A stretch of DNA of 64,000 nucleotides from Serratia entomophila (lineage in GTDB: Bacteria; Pseudomonadota; Gammaproteobacteria; Enterobacterales; Enterobacteriaceae), in contig NZ_CP082787.1 of assembly GCF_021462285.1 (NCBI RefSeq), positions 3,286,001 to 3,350,000 on the forward strand, written 5' to 3'. Positions within the stretch are counted from its first letter, which is position 1. Each line of letters begins with the position of its first letter. The notes under the pieces are model-generated. The model did no database searches and was not told the DNA's origin. It saw nothing but the letters and a program-made list of their open reading frames with translations. The translations under genes were made by a program, and so were the position numbers. Of this stretch, positions 44,695-53,697 are shown one piece after another.

Positions 44695-45855
44695 ATGAGC
44701 AAAAAACTGACTGGCTTCGTTAAAAAGCGTCGGTGGGGATGGCTGTGGCTTTTGTTGTCAGGGATTATCCTCGGCGCGGCGCTGTTGGCCGGCACCGCCA
44801 CCGTCTTCCATAAAACCAGCGACACCGCCTTCTGCGTTTCCTGCCACACCATGCAACAGCCGTTGGCTGAATACCAGGGCAGCGTTCACTTCCAAAACAC
44901 CAAGGGCATTCGCGCCGAATGCGCCGACTGCCACGTGCCGCATGAGCCGCTCGATTACCTGTGGACCAAGATCCGTGCGGTAAAAGACATTTATGGCGAA
45001 GCGGTCGGCACCCTGGATACGCCGGAAAAATACGAGGCGCACAAACTGGCGATGGCGCAATCGGTGTGGAAAACCCTGAAAGAAAGCGACTCCGCCACCT
45101 GTCGTTCATGCCACAGCTTTGACGCCATGGACATCACGGCGCAGCGCCCGGAAGCGCGCCTGCAGCATCCGGTGGCCATCAAGCAGGGCGAAACCTGCAT
45201 CGATTGCCACAAGGGCGTGGCCCATATCCTGCCGGACATGAGCGGCGAAACCCAGGCCGGCGCCGCCGAACTGGCGAAGGCCGCGGCGCAGACCGCCCCT
45301 AACGCCACCACGCTCTATACCATCGCCACCGAGCCGTTCTTCCTCAACGCCGATGACAGCCATAATGCCGGCAACCTGATGCCGTCCACCGAGGTTCAGG
45401 TGGTGAAACAGGATGGCGAAAAGGTGCTGGCCACCGTCGCCGGCTGGCAGCAGGACGGGGTCAGTGAAGTGTTTTACGCCGCCCAGGGCAAACGCATTCT
45501 CAGCGTGCTGCTGGGCGAAGAGGCGCGCAAACGGCTCAAAACCGGCGACACCCTGACCGATGCGGAAACCGGGCTGGTATGGCATCAGGTGGCCCTGCAG
45601 GTCTGGCTGCCGCGCAAGCAGCTGATCGACGACCAACAGAAAATCTGGCGCTACGCGGCGGACATGATGTCGGCCAACTGCACCGGCTGCCACGGGCTGA
45701 CCGCGCTCGATCGTTTCAACGCCAACCAGTGGATCGGCGTGATTAAAGGCATGGCGCCGCGCACCTCGCTGACGCAGGAACAGCTGCGCGTGCTGACCCA
45801 GTACGTGCAAAAACACGCCAGCGATATGCCATCCGCGGCACCGGCCAGGCTTTAA
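44695..45855 (+). CDS. torC: Pentahaem c-type cytochrome of TMAO respiration (TorC/TorY type)
   Basis: 386 residues. One N-terminal membrane anchor (residues about 11-33) precedes a NapC/NirT domain with four haem sites (CVSCH, CADCH, CRSCH, CIDCH) and a C-terminal part with a fifth (CTGCH). It moves electrons from menaquinol to the periplasmic reductase encoded next. E. coli TorC and TorY share this design; the absence of a linked torD is more like the torYZ operon. Start ATG 44695 follows the anchor logic; the longer frame adds non-conserved residues. Confidence 0.9.
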   Translation: MSKKLTGFVKKRRWGWLWLLLSGIILGAALLAGTATVFHKTSDTAFCVSCHTMQQPLAEYQGSVHFQNTKGIRAECADCHVPHEPLDYLWTKIRAVKDIYGEAVGTLDTPEKYEAHKLAMAQSVWKTLKESDSATCRSCHSFDAMDITAQRPEARLQHPVAIKQGETCIDCHKGVAHILPDMSGETQAGAAELAKAAAQTAPNATTLYTIATEPFFLNADDSHNAGNLMPSTEVQVVKQDGEKVLATVAGWQQDGVSEVFYAAQGKRILSVLLGEEARKRLKTGDTLTDAETGLVWHQVALQVWLPRKQLIDDQQKIWRYAADMMSANCTGCHGLTALDRFNANQWIGVIKGMAPRTSLTQEQLRVLTQYVQKHASDMPSAAPARL

Positions 45856-45867
45856 GGGAGAAGCGCA

Positions 45868-48345
45868 ATGAGCAACCATCAATCACCGTTAAACATCAGC
45901 CGCCGCCGCTTCCTGGCCGGCGCAACCGCGCTGGCCGCCGCTCCGCTGCTTGCCGGCCTGTGGCCGCGATCGGCGCTGGCGCAGGCCATCAGCGAAGCGC
46001 TGCCGCAGTTTGTGGCGCTGCGCCAGGCGCAGAAAGGCATTCTGACCGGCGCGCACTGGGGCGCCTTCGAGGCCATCGTCCAGGACGGCAAAATGGTCGG
46101 CGTGCAGCCGGTCAAAGACGATCCTTACCCGAATGAGCTGATCGCCATGGCGCCGTATCAGGTGCACGCCGAAAACCGCGTCAAATACCCGATGGTGCGC
46201 AAGAGCTGGCTGGAAGGCGGCCCCGGCAGCCGCACCGAACTGCGCGGCCGCGACGAATGGGTGCGCGTCAGCTGGGACAAAGCCATCGAGCTGGTATGCA
46301 ATGAAATCACCCGGCTGCAGAAGGACCACGGGCCGCAGTCGATCTATGCCGGTTCTTACGGCTGGAAGAGCGTCGGCATGCTGCACAACAGCCGCACGCT
46401 GCTGCAACGCCTGATGAACCTGACCGGGGGCTTCCTCGGCTATGCCGGCGACTACTCCACCGGCGCAGCGCAGGTGATCATGTCGCACGTGGTCGGCTCG
46501 ATGGAGGTCTACGAACAGCAGACCGCCTGGCCCAACGTGGTCGCAAACAGCCAGCTGGTGATCCTGTGGGGCTGCAACCCGATGATCACGTTGAAAAACA
46601 GCTGGAACGTACCGGACCACGTCGGCCAGACCGGCTTCGAGGCGTTGAAGAACAAAGGCACCCGGGTGATCAGCATCGATCCGGTGCATAACGACAGCGC
46701 CAAATTTCTCGGCGCGCAATGGATAGCCCCGCGCCCTTATACCGACGGCGCCATGCTGATCGGCATCGCCCATACGCTGCTGACCGAAAAGCTGCATAAC
46801 CCGGACTTCCTGAAAACCTATACCGTCGGCTTCGACAAATTCCAGGCCTATCTGCTGGGCGAGAGCGACGGCACGCCGAAGACCGCCGAATGGGCGGCCG
46901 ATATCAGCGGCGTCGACGCCGAGGCGCTGCGCCAGCTGGCGCGCGACATGGCGAAGCACCGCACCATGATCATGGGCGGTTGGGGCATCCAGCGCCAGCA
47001 CCACGGCGAGCAGCAGCACTGGCTGCTGGTCACGGTGGCGGCGATGCTCGGCCAGGTTGGCCTGCCGGGCGGCGGCTTCGGCTTCAGCTATCACTACTCC
47101 TCCGGCGGCAGCCCGACCGCCAAGGGCGGCATCATCGGCGGCATCTCCGCCGGCAATGCGCCGAAGAACTCGCCAACGCCAATCCCGGTGGCGCGCATCG
47201 CCGAATGCCTGAGCAATCCGGGCAAAACCATCAACTTCAACGGCGCGCAGGTCACCTACCCGGAAGTGAAAATGGTGTATGTCGCGGGTGGCAATACCTT
47301 CCACCAGCACCAGGACACCAACAACCTGGTCAAGGCCTGGCAGCGGCCGGAGACCATAGTGGTCAACGAACCCTACTGGACCGCCACCGCCAAACATGCC
47401 GATATCGTGCTGCCGGCCACCACCAGCTATGAGCGCAACGATCTGGAGATGGGCGGCGACTACTCGCAGCTGTACGTGTTCCCGATGCACCAGTGCGTGC
47501 CGCCGCAGCATGAGTCGCGCAGCGATTTCGACATTTTCTCCGCCATGGCGGCCAGGCTCGGCGTGCAGGACGCCTTTACCGAGGGCAAGGATGAAACCCA
47601 GTGGCTGAAAGGCATGTACGACGACATGAAAACCCAGGCGCGCGGCGCCCGGGTGGCCCTGCCGCCGTTCGACATGTTCTGGCGCGCCAACAACTACATC
47701 CGCTTCCCGGTGCCGGAGGCCAACAAACAGTGGGTGCGCTTCGCCGACTATCGCGAGAACCCGCTGCTGAACCCGCTGGGCACGCCGTCCGGTAAAATCG
47801 AGATCTATTCCGACGCCATCGCCAAGATGAACTACCGGGATTGCCCCGGCATCCCGACCTGGATGCCGCCGCACGAATGGTATCGCGGGCCGGAGGCGGC
47901 CAAATATCCGCTGTCGCTCAATACCGCGCACCCGATCAACCGGCTGCACTCGCAGCTCGACAACACGCCGCTGCGGCAGAAATACGCGGTGGCGGATCGC
48001 GAGGCGATCGTCATTCATCCGCAAGATGCGCAGCCGCGCGGCATCGCCAGCGGCGATCTGGTGCGGGCGTTCAACGATCGCGGCCAGATCCTGGTCGGGG
48101 CGGTGGTCAGCGAAGACGTGCGCCCCGGCGTGGTGCGCATCAGCGAAGGCGCCTGGTTCGATCCGGCCGATCCGGCGCAGCCCGGCTCGCTGTGCAAAAA
48201 CGGCAACGTCAACTGCCTGACCTTCGACGTAGGCTCGTCCAGCCTGGCGCAGGGCAACTGCGGGCAGATGGCGCAGCTGCAGATCGAAAAATACCGTGGT
48301 GAAGCGCTGAAAAATACCGCGCATGCGGTGCCGGCCGGCGCCTAA
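45868..48345 (+). CDS. torA: Periplasmic molybdenum TMAO reductase (TorA/TorZ type)
   Basis: 825 residues. A twin-arginine signal (SRRRFLAGATALAAAPLL) directs folded export. The molybdopterin-oxidoreductase core follows: GSYGWKSVGMLHNSRTLLQR, GDYSTGAAQ with Ser197 as expected molybdenum ligand (DMSO reductase family), GGWGIQRQHHGEQQHW and the C-terminal molydopterin-binding domain (LNTAHPINRLHSQLDNTPLR). It reduces TMAO (and perhaps related N- or S-oxides) as terminal acceptor. It starts 12 bases after torC, so the two form an operon. The dedicated chaperone gene torD is not here. Confidence 0.92.
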   Translation: MSNHQSPLNISRRRFLAGATALAAAPLLAGLWPRSALAQAISEALPQFVALRQAQKGILTGAHWGAFEAIVQDGKMVGVQPVKDDPYPNELIAMAPYQVHAENRVKYPMVRKSWLEGGPGSRTELRGRDEWVRVSWDKAIELVCNEITRLQKDHGPQSIYAGSYGWKSVGMLHNSRTLLQRLMNLTGGFLGYAGDYSTGAAQVIMSHVVGSMEVYEQQTAWPNVVANSQLVILWGCNPMITLKNSWNVPDHVGQTGFEALKNKGTRVISIDPVHNDSAKFLGAQWIAPRPYTDGAMLIGIAHTLLTEKLHNPDFLKTYTVGFDKFQAYLLGESDGTPKTAEWAADISGVDAEALRQLARDMAKHRTMIMGGWGIQRQHHGEQQHWLLVTVAAMLGQVGLPGGGFGFSYHYSSGGSPTAKGGIIGGISAGNAPKNSPTPIPVARIAECLSNPGKTINFNGAQVTYPEVKMVYVAGGNTFHQHQDTNNLVKAWQRPETIVVNEPYWTATAKHADIVLPATTSYERNDLEMGGDYSQLYVFPMHQCVPPQHESRSDFDIFSAMAARLGVQDAFTEGKDETQWLKGMYDDMKTQARGARVALPPFDMFWRANNYIRFPVPEANKQWVRFADYRENPLLNPLGTPSGKIEIYSDAIAKMNYRDCPGIPTWMPPHEWYRGPEAAKYPLSLNTAHPINRLHSQLDNTPLRQKYAVADREAIVIHPQDAQPRGIASGDLVRAFNDRGQILVGAVVSEDVRPGVVRISEGAWFDPADPAQPGSLCKNGNVNCLTFDVGSSSLAQGNCGQMAQLQIEKYRGEALKNTAHAVPAGA

Positions 48346-48356
48346 TCGCGCCAACC

Positions 48357-48380
48357 GGGGGCGGTGAAACCGCCGCCCCC
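48357..48380 (+). terminator. Hairpin after torA
   Basis: GGGGGCGG (48357-48364) and CCGCCCCC (48373-48380), loop of 8, then a weak T-rich run (TCTTT). Confidence 0.65.
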
Positions 48381-48514
48381 TCTTTCCCCCTGCGCGTGGC
48401 GCTTAAACAAATTGAAACCGTTTTTTGTTTTTTTCCCTTTTGTTTTTTGTTTTTTTTTAAAGAACGGGCGTATTATGCGCGTGACCTTCCCTTCCCCGAC
48501 TGTTTAATGACCCT

Positions 48515-49693
48515 ATGCCGACTTCAACCGCGGTAACGCGCCGCTCACCCGACTTCACTTCGCTGGCCTTTTTGGCGGCGGCGTTCCTTACCGGCATCGC
48601 CGGTGCGTTACAGACGCCAACGCTGAGCCTGTTCCTGGCGACGGAGGTCAACGTGCGCCCCGCGATGGTCGGGCTGTTTTTCACCGGCAGCGCGGTGATC
48701 GGCATTCTGGTCAGCCAGTTTCTCGCCAGCCGTTCGGATAAAAGAGGCGACCGCAAGTCGCTGATCTTCTTCTGCTGCATGCTCGGCGCACTGGGCTTCG
48801 CGCTGTTCGCCTGGAACCGCAACTATTACCTGCTGCTGGCGGTCGGCGTGTTGTTGACCAGCTTCGGCTCCACCGCCAACCCGCAAATGTTCGCGCTGGC
48901 GCGGGAGCATGCCGACCGCACCGGGCGCGAGGCGGTGATGTTCACCTCCATCATGCGCGCGCAGGTGTCGCTGGCCTGGGTGATCGGCCCGCCAATCGCT
49001 TTTGCGCTGGCGCTGGGGTTCGGTTTCAAGGTGATGTATCTGGCGGGAGCGGCGGCCTTCGTGCTGTGCGGCGCGCTGGTGTGGAAGCTGCTGCCTTCGA
49101 TGCCGAAAGCCGCAGCGGTAGGCGGCGCAACGCTGGAAGCCCCGCGGCAGAATCGCCGCGATGCGCTGCTGCTGTTTGCCGCCTGCACCCTGATGTGGAC
49201 CGCCAACAGCATGTATCTGATCAACATGCCGCTGTATATGGTGCACGAGCTGCAGCTGCCGGAACGGCTGACCGGCATACTGATGGGCACCGCCGCCGGG
49301 CTGGAGATCCCGACCATGCTGCTCGCCGGCCTGGTGGCGAAGCGCTTCGGCAAGCGTTTTCTGATGCGCGGCGCGGTCGGCGCCGGGCTGCTGTTCTATA
49401 TCGGCCTGCTGTTTATCACCGGCAGCTGGCAGCTGATTGCGCTACAGCTGCTTAACGCGGTATTTATCGGCGTGTTGGCGGGCATTGGCATGCTGTATTT
49501 CCAGGATTTGATGCCCGGCCAGGCCGGCGCGGCCACTACGCTGTTCACCAACACCATCCGGGTGGGCTGGATCATCGCCGGCTCTATCGCCGGCACGGTG
49601 GCGGAGATCTGGAACTATCACGCGGTGTTTTATTCCGCGCTGGCGATGGTGGCCGGCGCGGTGCTGTGCCTGTGGAAGCTGAAAGACGCTTAG
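48515..49693 (+). CDS. setB: Sugar efflux transporter SetB
   Basis: 392 residues, 12 membrane segments, major facilitator superfamily. Close to E. coli SetB/SetA ([40 protein letters not shown]). It exports glucose, lactose and related sugars or analogues. It keeps the E. coli place near fruBKA and yeiW, with the tor genes inserted between. Its stop codon overlaps the yeiW stop (convergent, 4 bases). Confidence 0.93.
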   Translation: MPTSTAVTRRSPDFTSLAFLAAAFLTGIAGALQTPTLSLFLATEVNVRPAMVGLFFTGSAVIGILVSQFLASRSDKRGDRKSLIFFCCMLGALGFALFAWNRNYYLLLAVGVLLTSFGSTANPQMFALAREHADRTGREAVMFTSIMRAQVSLAWVIGPPIAFALALGFGFKVMYLAGAAAFVLCGALVWKLLPSMPKAAAVGGATLEAPRQNRRDALLLFAACTLMWTANSMYLINMPLYMVHELQLPERLTGILMGTAAGLEIPTMLLAGLVAKRFGKRFLMRGAVGAGLLFYIGLLFITGSWQLIALQLLNAVFIGVLAGIGMLYFQDLMPGQAGAATTLFTNTIRVGWIIAGSIAGTVAEIWNYHAVFYSALAMVAGAVLCLWKLKDA

Positions 49694-49944
49694 GGCGCGG
49701 TGTCCGCTTCCAGCTTAGCCAGGTAGATTAACGCCTGGTCGCGGTGATCGTGGCACATTTCGCGGCTGGCCTGCAGGCTGCCGCACACTCTCGGCCGCAG
49801 CGGCGAATGAAACAGGCCGCAGCGCAGCTGCTCATCCAGATGAATGCAGCGGGTATTGGCGGGCTTGCCATTGGGCATGCCGGGGATCGGGCTGGATATT
49901 GACGGCGCGATACAGCAGGCGCCACAGTCGGTACGGCAGTCCAT
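49690..49944 (-). CDS. yeiW: YkgJ-family cysteine-cluster protein YeiW
   Basis: 84 residues, the E. coli YeiW length. It begins [20 protein letters not shown] and has further Cys residues in [18 protein letters not shown] and EMC, forming a metal-binding cluster (UPF0153, zinc/iron chelating). The start at 49944 is chosen from conservation. Function unknown. Confidence 0.92.
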   Translation of the reverse strand: MDCRTDCGACCIAPSISSPIPGMPNGKPANTRCIHLDEQLRCGLFHSPLRPRVCGSLQASREMCHDHRDQALIYLAKLEADTAP

Positions 49945-50098
49945 CAGCGCGGCTCCTGGTGGGCTGGCGGAAGTGAAGCGCGACAATATCAGCAGCCATG
50001 ATTCGCCGCCAGAACAATCCCGCTTTCCCGCCAATCTTTACACCCACCGTTTTTCCTCCCGTGCGATAAACGGTTATCCGATGGCGCTAAAACGTTCA

Positions 50099-50142
50099 AA
50101 ACAAGCCCATTACCGGGATTCCATGCATGAAACAAGCCCATT
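50099..50142. repeat. 13-bp direct repeat upstream of mtr
   Basis: AAACAAGCCCATT occurs at 50099-50111 and again at 50130-50142, 31 bases apart (about three helical turns), 75-118 bases before the mtr start. It could be a regulatory site pair, since mtr is regulated by aromatic amino acids; no known box matches. Confidence 0.4.
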
Positions 50143-50170
50143 CCCTTCTTTACATGCACCATTTGCGCCT

Positions 50171-50188
50171 GTACCATTAAGCTAGTAC
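50171..50188 (+). promoter_or_regulatory. TrpR-like operator upstream of mtr
   Basis: GTACCATTAAGCTAGTAC, matching the Trp repressor operator type (GTACTAGTTAACTAGTAC) at most positions. It lies about 30 bases before the mtr start, as in E. coli where TrpR represses mtr. Confidence 0.8.
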
Positions 50189-50216
50189 AAAAGAACTTAG
50201 CCCACCAGGAGCAAAA

Positions 50217-51461
50217 ATGTCCACGGACACCCTTCAGAAGCCGGCTCGCCCTTCCGTATTCGGCGGCGCGATGATCATTGCCGGTACCGCCGTTGGCGCC
50301 GGCATGTTCTCCATTCCGATCGTCACTTCCGGCGTCTGGTTCAGCGGTTCCGTCGCGTTGTTGGTTTATACCTGGGCCTGCATGCTGATCTCCGGCCTGA
50401 TGATCCTCGAAGCCACCCTCCACTACCCGAGCGGCGCCAGCTTCCACACCATCGTCAAGGAGCTGCTGGGCAAGGGCTGGAACGCCATCAACGGCATCTC
50501 GATTGCGTTCGTGCTGTATATTCTGACCTATGCCTATATTTCCGCCGGCGGTTCGATTATCGCCCACACGCTGGAAGGCATCGTCGGCGTCGGCCAAAGC
50601 ACCGCCGGGCTGGTGTTCGCCATCCTGGTGGCGTTTATCGTCTGGTTGTCCACCCGCGCGGTCGATCGCCTCAGCACCATCCTGATCGGCGGTATGGTGA
50701 TCACCTTTGTGATGTCGGTGGGCGACATGTTCACCCACGTGCAGCCTGCGGTGCTGTTCAACCGCGGCGACAGCGACGCCAGCTACCTGCCCTATGCGCT
50801 GGCGGCGCTGCCGTACCTGCTGACCTCGTTCGGCTACCACGGCAACATCCCCGGGTTGGTGAAGTATTACCACAAGGACAGCGGCGCGGTGGTGCGCAGC
50901 CTGGTGTACGGCACCCTGCTGGCGCTGGCGATCTACATCCTGTGGCAGTATGTGATCCAGGGCAATATCGCGCGCGACGCCTTCAAGCAGGTGATTGCCG
51001 AGGGCGGCAACATCGGCAGCCTGCTGAAACAGATGGGCAACGTCTCCAGCGGCCAAACCGTCGGCCAACTGTTGAACGCCTTCTCTTATATGGCGCTGGC
51101 CAGCTCGTTCCTCGGCGTGTCGCTGGGGCTGTTCGACTATCTGGCGGACTTCTTTAAATTCAGCGACGACGCCGTCGGCCGCAGCAAAACCGCGCTGGTG
51201 ACTTTCGCGCCGCCAACGCTGGCCGCGCTGCTGTTCCCGAACGGCTTCCTCTACGCCATCGGCTTCGCCGGTCTGGCGGCCACCGTCTGGGCGGTGATCG
51301 TGCCGGCGATGATGGCGCGCGCCAGCCGCCGCCGCTTCCCGCAGGCAAGCTATCGGGCGCCCGGCGGCCGCGGTATGATCCTGTTCATTATTCTGTTCGG
51401 CCTGATCAACGCCGCCGCGCACCTGCTGTCGCTGTTCGGCCTGCTGCCGGTATTCCAATAG
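50217..51461 (+). CDS. mtr: Tryptophan-specific permease
   Basis: 414 residues, identical length to E. coli Mtr, about 11 membrane segments, HAAAP family. Conserved blocks are [40 protein letters not shown] and [20 protein letters not shown]. It imports tryptophan with protons. The TrpR-like operator just upstream supports tryptophan repression. It sits between yeiW and efpL, an insertion relative to E. coli. Confidence 0.95.
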   Translation: MSTDTLQKPARPSVFGGAMIIAGTAVGAGMFSIPIVTSGVWFSGSVALLVYTWACMLISGLMILEATLHYPSGASFHTIVKELLGKGWNAINGISIAFVLYILTYAYISAGGSIIAHTLEGIVGVGQSTAGLVFAILVAFIVWLSTRAVDRLSTILIGGMVITFVMSVGDMFTHVQPAVLFNRGDSDASYLPYALAALPYLLTSFGYHGNIPGLVKYYHKDSGAVVRSLVYGTLLALAIYILWQYVIQGNIARDAFKQVIAEGGNIGSLLKQMGNVSSGQTVGQLLNAFSYMALASSFLGVSLGLFDYLADFFKFSDDAVGRSKTALVTFAPPTLAALLFPNGFLYAIGFAGLAATVWAVIVPAMMARASRRRFPQASYRAPGGRGMILFIILFGLINAAAHLLSLFGLLPVFQ

Positions 51462-51469
51462 TTCCGCCA

Positions 51470-51499
51470 ACGGGGAAGGCGCACGCCCTCCCCGTTTTT
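51470..51499 (+). terminator. Terminator after mtr
   Basis: 12-bp stem with one mismatch (51470-51481, 51484-51495) followed by TTTTT. Confidence 0.88.
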
Positions 51500-51602
51500 A
51501 CGCCTTTCCCGCACTGTTTTTACACCGGGCTCTTGCCTGAAATCGGCGGCGCGAGTAACTTGTCGCAACTTCTCAAAACCTCTTCATTGCGGATGACTTT
51601 AT

Positions 51603-52175
51603 ATGGCAAGAGCTAACGAAATTAAGCGCGGTATGGCGATCAGCTACAACGGCAAACTGCTGCTGGTGAAAGATATCGATGTACAGAGCCCAAGCGCGCG
51701 CGGCGCCAGCACCTTATACAAAATGCGTTTTTCCGACGTCCGCACCGGGCTGAAAGTGGAAGAGCGTTTTAAGGGCGACGATATTCTGGACACCATCACC
51801 CTGTCGCGCCGCAAGGTGAACTTCTCCTACATCGACGGCGAAGAGTACGTGTTCATGGATGACGAAGATTACACCCCGTACATCTTCAAGAAAGACCAGA
51901 TCGAAGACGAACTGTTGTTTATCCCGGAAGCCGGCCTGCCGGGCATGCAGGTGTTGACGCTGGAAGGCCAGGTGCTGGCGCTGGAGCTGCCGCAAACCGT
52001 GGATATGGAAATCGTCGAGACCGCGCCGGGCATTAAGGGCGCCTCCGCCAGCGCCCGCAACAAGCCGGCCACCATGGCGACCGGCCTGACCATTCAGGTG
52101 CCGGAGTACCTGAGCGCCGGTGACAAGATCCGTATACATATCGCCGAACGCCGCTACATGAGCCGGGCTGAATAA
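51603..52175 (+). CDS. yeiP: Elongation factor P-like protein EfpL (YeiP)
   Basis: 190 residues, as E. coli YeiP. Three EF-P domains: [20 protein letters not shown] (KOW-like), then two OB domains ending [14 protein letters not shown]. EfpL relieves ribosome stalling at particular motifs. The loop that carries the modified lysine in EF-P differs here (QSPSARGAS), as in EfpL. Confidence 0.95.
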   Translation: MARANEIKRGMAISYNGKLLLVKDIDVQSPSARGASTLYKMRFSDVRTGLKVEERFKGDDILDTITLSRRKVNFSYIDGEEYVFMDDEDYTPYIFKKDQIEDELLFIPEAGLPGMQVLTLEGQVLALELPQTVDMEIVETAPGIKGASASARNKPATMATGLTIQVPEYLSAGDKIRIHIAERRYMSRAE

Positions 52176-52188
52176 GTTATCTTGCTTG

Positions 52189-52220
52189 CTTCTTCCCGTT
52201 ACGGCAGTTCCGGGAAGAAG
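52189..52220. terminator. Hairpin overlapping the 3' end of uxuA
   Basis: 10-bp perfect stem CTTCTTCCCG/CGGGAAGAAG, including the last codons of uxuA and the region after efpL. It lies where the two genes converge. Confidence 0.6.
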
Positions 52221-53389
52221 CGTCGTTTCAACGCCAACTCAACCCCACGCAGTTCCGCCAGGCCCTTCAGGCGGCCAATCGCCGAATAGCCCGGGTTGGT
52301 CTTCTTCTTCAGATCGTCCAGCATCTGGTGCCCATGATCGGGGCGCATCGGGATCGGCCTGGCGTCGCCCGCCCGCAGGCGGCGCTGCTCTTCGGTCAAA
52401 ATCGCCTCAATCACCGCCACCATGTCCACATCGCCCTGCAGGTGCGCGCCTTCGTGGAAGCTTTTCGGGTTTTCCTCCCGGCAGGTGGCGCGCAGGTGGG
52501 TGAAATGAATGCGATCGCCGAAGGTTTCTATCATCCGCACCAGGTCGTTGTCGGCGCGCACGCCGTAAGAGCCGGTGCACATGGTGAAGCCGTTGTGGAT
52601 GCTGTCGACGGTCTGCTTCAGCCAGTGCATGTCTTCAATGGTGGAGACAATGCGCGGCAGGCCAAGGATTGGCCGCGGCGGATCGTCCGGATGCACCGCC
52701 AACCGCACGCCGGCCTCCTCCGCCACCGGTACGATGGCCCGTAGAAATACCGCCATATTTTCACGCAGCTGCGCTTTGTCGATGGCGTCGTACTCCGCCA
52801 GGCGCGCACGGAACTGATCCAGCGTATAGCCCTCTTCCGCCCCCGGCAGCCCGGCGATGATGTTGCCGGTCAGTTTGGCTTTCTCCGTCTCGCTCATGGC
52901 GGCAAAGCGCGCCGCGGCCTGGCTTTGCTCCTCCGCCGTATAATCCCGTTCGGCCCCGGCGCGCTGCAGGATATGCAGGTCGAAGGCGGCGAAGGCTATC
53001 TGATCGAAACGCAGCGCCTTTGAGCCGTCCGGCAGCAGGTACTCCAGATCGGTGCGCGTCCAGTCGAGGATCGGCATGAAGTTGTAGCACACGGTGTCGA
53101 TGCCGCAGGCCGCCAGATTACGCAGCGACTGCTGGTAATTGGCAATATGCCGCTGCCAGTTGCCGCTGTGGGTCTTGATCTCTTCGTGCACCGGGACGCT
53201 TTCAACCACCGACCACACCAACCCCTTCTCCGCCAGCAGCGCCTGGCGCGCGCGGATCTCATCTATCGGCCAGACTTCGCCATTCGGAATATGGTGCAGC
53301 GCCGTCACCACCCCGGTTGCCCCGGCCTGGCGCACGTCGTCCAGAGAGACGGGATCTTTCGGCCCATACCAACGCCATGTTTGTTCCAT
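52199..53389 (-). CDS. uxuA: Mannonate dehydratase
   Basis: 396 residues, E. coli length 394. Family stretches include [60 protein letters not shown] and MRPDHGHQM, giving the metal-binding His/Asp. It dehydrates D-mannonate to 2-keto-3-deoxygluconate, the last hexuronate-specific step. It is divergent from the yeiQ gene, an arrangement unlike E. coli where uxuA is with uxuB and uxuR. Confidence 0.95.
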   Translation of the reverse strand: MEQTWRWYGPKDPVSLDDVRQAGATGVVTALHHIPNGEVWPIDEIRARQALLAEKGLVWSVVESVPVHEEIKTHSGNWQRHIANYQQSLRNLAACGIDTVCYNFMPILDWTRTDLEYLLPDGSKALRFDQIAFAAFDLHILQRAGAERDYTAEEQSQAAARFAAMSETEKAKLTGNIIAGLPGAEEGYTLDQFRARLAEYDAIDKAQLRENMAVFLRAIVPVAEEAGVRLAVHPDDPPRPILGLPRIVSTIEDMHWLKQTVDSIHNGFTMCTGSYGVRADNDLVRMIETFGDRIHFTHLRATCREENPKSFHEGAHLQGDVDMVAVIEAILTEEQRRLRAGDARPIPMRPDHGHQMLDDLKKKTNPGYSAIGRLKGLAELRGVELALKRRFFPELP

Positions 53390-53697
53390 TATGTATCCTT
53401 GTTCACATCGCCAAGACTTGCGATTCTGTTATACCAATTTAAGAGAGATATCACTTACCTTTACCTTACCCTTTCGCCCTGCGCTGTCAAAAGCGAAAGC
53501 GTCATTGGTTGATCCACTTCACGGATCTGGCTTATTTTGGACTGACCAATTTCATTGATACGCCAGCCGCTCTACACTGGGGGCTATTACTTTTTCAGGC
53601 GCATCACGCCGCCATCGTTGTTTACAACGGGAAAAACTGGTCTGCTAACTTATCGAAAGTTGCCAGCCAGCCGCTTTCCCCGTTTTGGGAGCCATGC
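53390..53697. promoter_or_regulatory. Divergent uxuA-yeiQ promoter region with UxuR/ExuR-like sites
   Basis: 308 bases. Candidate GntR-type (UxuR/ExuR) sites are GTTATACCAATTT near 53428-53440 and TTTTGGACTGACCAATT at 53534-53550, both with CCAA arms. The first is near uxuA, the second near yeiQ, fitting joint hexuronate control. No uxuR or exuR gene is in the window. Confidence 0.5.

Noticed and set aside
45889..48354. Antisense open frame of 821 codons opposite torA
   Set aside because: Its product is rich in His, Arg, Ala and Gln without domains; it results from the high third-position GC of torA.
50149..50154. TyrR-like TTTACA upstream of mtr
   Set aside because: Only one half-site fits; the partner half-site does not match TGTAAA.
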